From: Monarcha castaneiventris obscurior
Taxonomy: Eukaryota; Chordata; Aves; Passeriformes; Monarchidae
Assembly (NCBI GenBank): GCA_026261815.1
Contig: JAMPIT010000856.1
Location: 8,664,001 to 8,728,000, forward strand
DNA length: 64,000 nt
Reading direction: 5' to 3'
This document shows positions 54,546 to 64,000 of the stretch, one piece after another. How positions within the stretch are numbered: the stretch's first letter is position 1; each line of letters opens with the position of its first letter. A program made the position numbers and the translations under genes. The notes below the pieces were generated by a model. That model did not search any database and was not told the origin of the DNA. It saw only the letters and a program-made list of their open reading frames with translations.

Positions 54546-56075
54546 GCCAAGCGTGCAGACCATGAAGTGTGTGGGGGACACGACACTAAGAAAAACTACA
54601 ATTGGAGGGAGGGCAAAGCAGTAAAAATTTAAAAATAAGAGTACTCCTTACAACTGCCAACACTTGGGTTCCAAGAATCAACTGGAGGAAGTTTTCCTTA
54701 AAAAGTACAGCTCTAAATATGGCGTTGGGCCCCAAACTCTGCAAACACCAAGGCTTTGGTCTGGGCTAACACAAACCAGGTGGGAGAAGAGGATGATGAT
54801 GGCAGATGTTCTAACACAACTCCACAGGGCTGAACTCCTGATTCTTGTCAGCATTTCCTGTAGCAACCTGAAAACTCCCTACCCCAGCAACACAGGCAGG
54901 AGTAAGCCAGGAGAAAGCAGGCAACTTCAGTGCTGGATGCACTGAACTGGGGCCAAACTCGACCCCTGCAGTGTCCCTGCTCCCAGAGCCAGCCTCGGAG
55001 GGGACAGAGCCGCTCAGCTCCCCCAGGGCCACAGCAGCTCCTGTTCCTGCTCCGTCAGAGCACAGCCGGTCCCTTGGGATGGGACACTGTGCCGGGAATG
55101 CTGCACCGACTCAGCTCTCTCCACCTGGGAGGGGCAGTGGAGAACGGCTGTTCTCAGGGGTCCCAAGGCACAAGCCCTCACAAGCACAGCGTCTCCTACT
55201 CCTCTTGGCTATCCCCAGCTCTGGGAAGCAGCACGTGCTCAGTGTGATCCCTCACTCGGCAGCCCTGAGATTCCAATATGGATCTCGGGACAATGCTGGG
55301 CCAGGTTTCCTTCCTCCTCAACCACAGCACGCCCCCAGTCAGACCAGCACTGAGAAACCAGAGCTCTAGTACATTCTTCTCGGAGAGGGCAGCGTAGGGA
55401 CACGAGGCTGCGAGCCCACGCTGGCTTGGGAAAAGGGTCTGGAAAGGAAACCTACGGCGTTTAAAACACTAAAGTGCAACGAAAATGTCCTAAACCCTTT
55501 GAAATCGATCGCAGCAAGAGGGGTCTGCAAAGCTTCAAACTTCCAGTTACTGCAGGGCACCCTTAAAACAGACCCGACAACCACCAGGTAAGAAGGGACC
55601 AAGGAGCCCTTTGGTGAAACAAGGAATACAAGCCCACCACGGAATTTCAGCTCCTGGGGACAAACATCATATTTAGAACATTCGGAAAGGAAAAGTGTTA
55701 AAGCAAAAAAAAAAACCAACAAAACAAAAAACCAAAAATACAATTCTTGAATCTTGCGCAATGAAACAGTTAAACTTTTTGGTGTTTTCAAAAGAAATCC
55801 CAACAGACAACCTGGCATAACTTTTATCTGCTTCCTAAGGGAGAGATGCCCACTTGACCCATGACTCAGGACACCATGTGCACTGGACATGTTCCATCCT
55901 CACGTTATGTCTCAGCATTCCTCCATTCATAAAACCAAATCCTTCCTGTTTACTCTTCAGCCTGAAAGGAAAAACCAAAACTGAAGCTAGATGGAAGATA
56001 GCCAGAGGGAGGAGAAAGTTTTCACAGACTGGAGGCCAAATCTCATCAGCTCCATGAGCCTGCAAAGTGCAATCC

Positions 56076-64000
<7,925 letters not shown>

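Larger units (their letters stand above)
52235..56075 (-). other. ALKBH5: Probable ALKBH5 3' untranslated region
   Basis: Exon-free minus-strand sequence downstream of the ALKBH5 stop, with A/T-rich patches and several AATAAA signals (54545, 52543-52518, 52253). It contains no recognised transposon. Which signal is used cannot be read from sequence. Confidence 0.5.

Overview
The window is vertebrate nuclear DNA, most likely avian. Introns are short with GT-AG boundaries, gene spacing is very tight, CpG islands are strong, and the only interspersed repeats I recognise are CR1 LINE 3' ends (eight copies). The species cannot be named from sequence alone. A microchromosome origin would fit the GC content and compactness, but that is inference.

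The window holds the block that in human lies at 17p11.2 (the Smith-Magenis region), here in reverse orientation. In order: SHMT1 (+, last three coding segments only), SMCR8 (-, complete, 2 coding exons), TOP3A (+, complete, 19 coding exons), MIEF2/MiD49 (-, complete, 3 coding exons plus an inferred non-coding first exon), FLII (+, complete, 30 exons), LLGL1 (-, complete, 22 coding exons) and ALKBH5 (-, last three coding exons; the catalytic-core exon lies beyond the right edge). I assigned exons by reading frame continuity, splice sites and recalled similarity to the human proteins. The joined reading frames give 932 aa (SMCR8), 1014 aa (TOP3A), 463 aa (MIEF2), 1265 aa (FLII) and 1056 aa (LLGL1), all close to the human lengths, with no frameshift or premature stop.

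The genes alternate head-to-head and tail-to-tail. SMCR8/TOP3A share a CpG-island promoter (about 10.55-11.1 kb), and MIEF2/FLII share another (about 28.5-28.7 kb). LLGL1 has its own island (about 50.1-51.03 kb). The 3' ends converge at SHMT1/SMCR8 (likely overlapping), TOP3A/MIEF2 and FLII/LLGL1 (poly(A) signals about 165 bp apart). The products do unrelated jobs: one-carbon metabolism, autophagy signalling, DNA decatenation, mitochondrial fission, actin remodelling, cell polarity and m6A demethylation. They do not form a functional operon-like system.

I found no sign of an undescribed system. The points most worth checking are a CR1 insertion that forms the splice-acceptor region of FLII exon 21; a 7-codon tandem duplication beside the MIEF2 membrane anchor; loss in TOP3A of the internal Met used in human for the nuclear isoform, together with a short upstream ORF whose stop overlaps the start codon; several GC-rich minisatellites; and a CpG-rich candidate internal promoter in LLGL1 intron 2.
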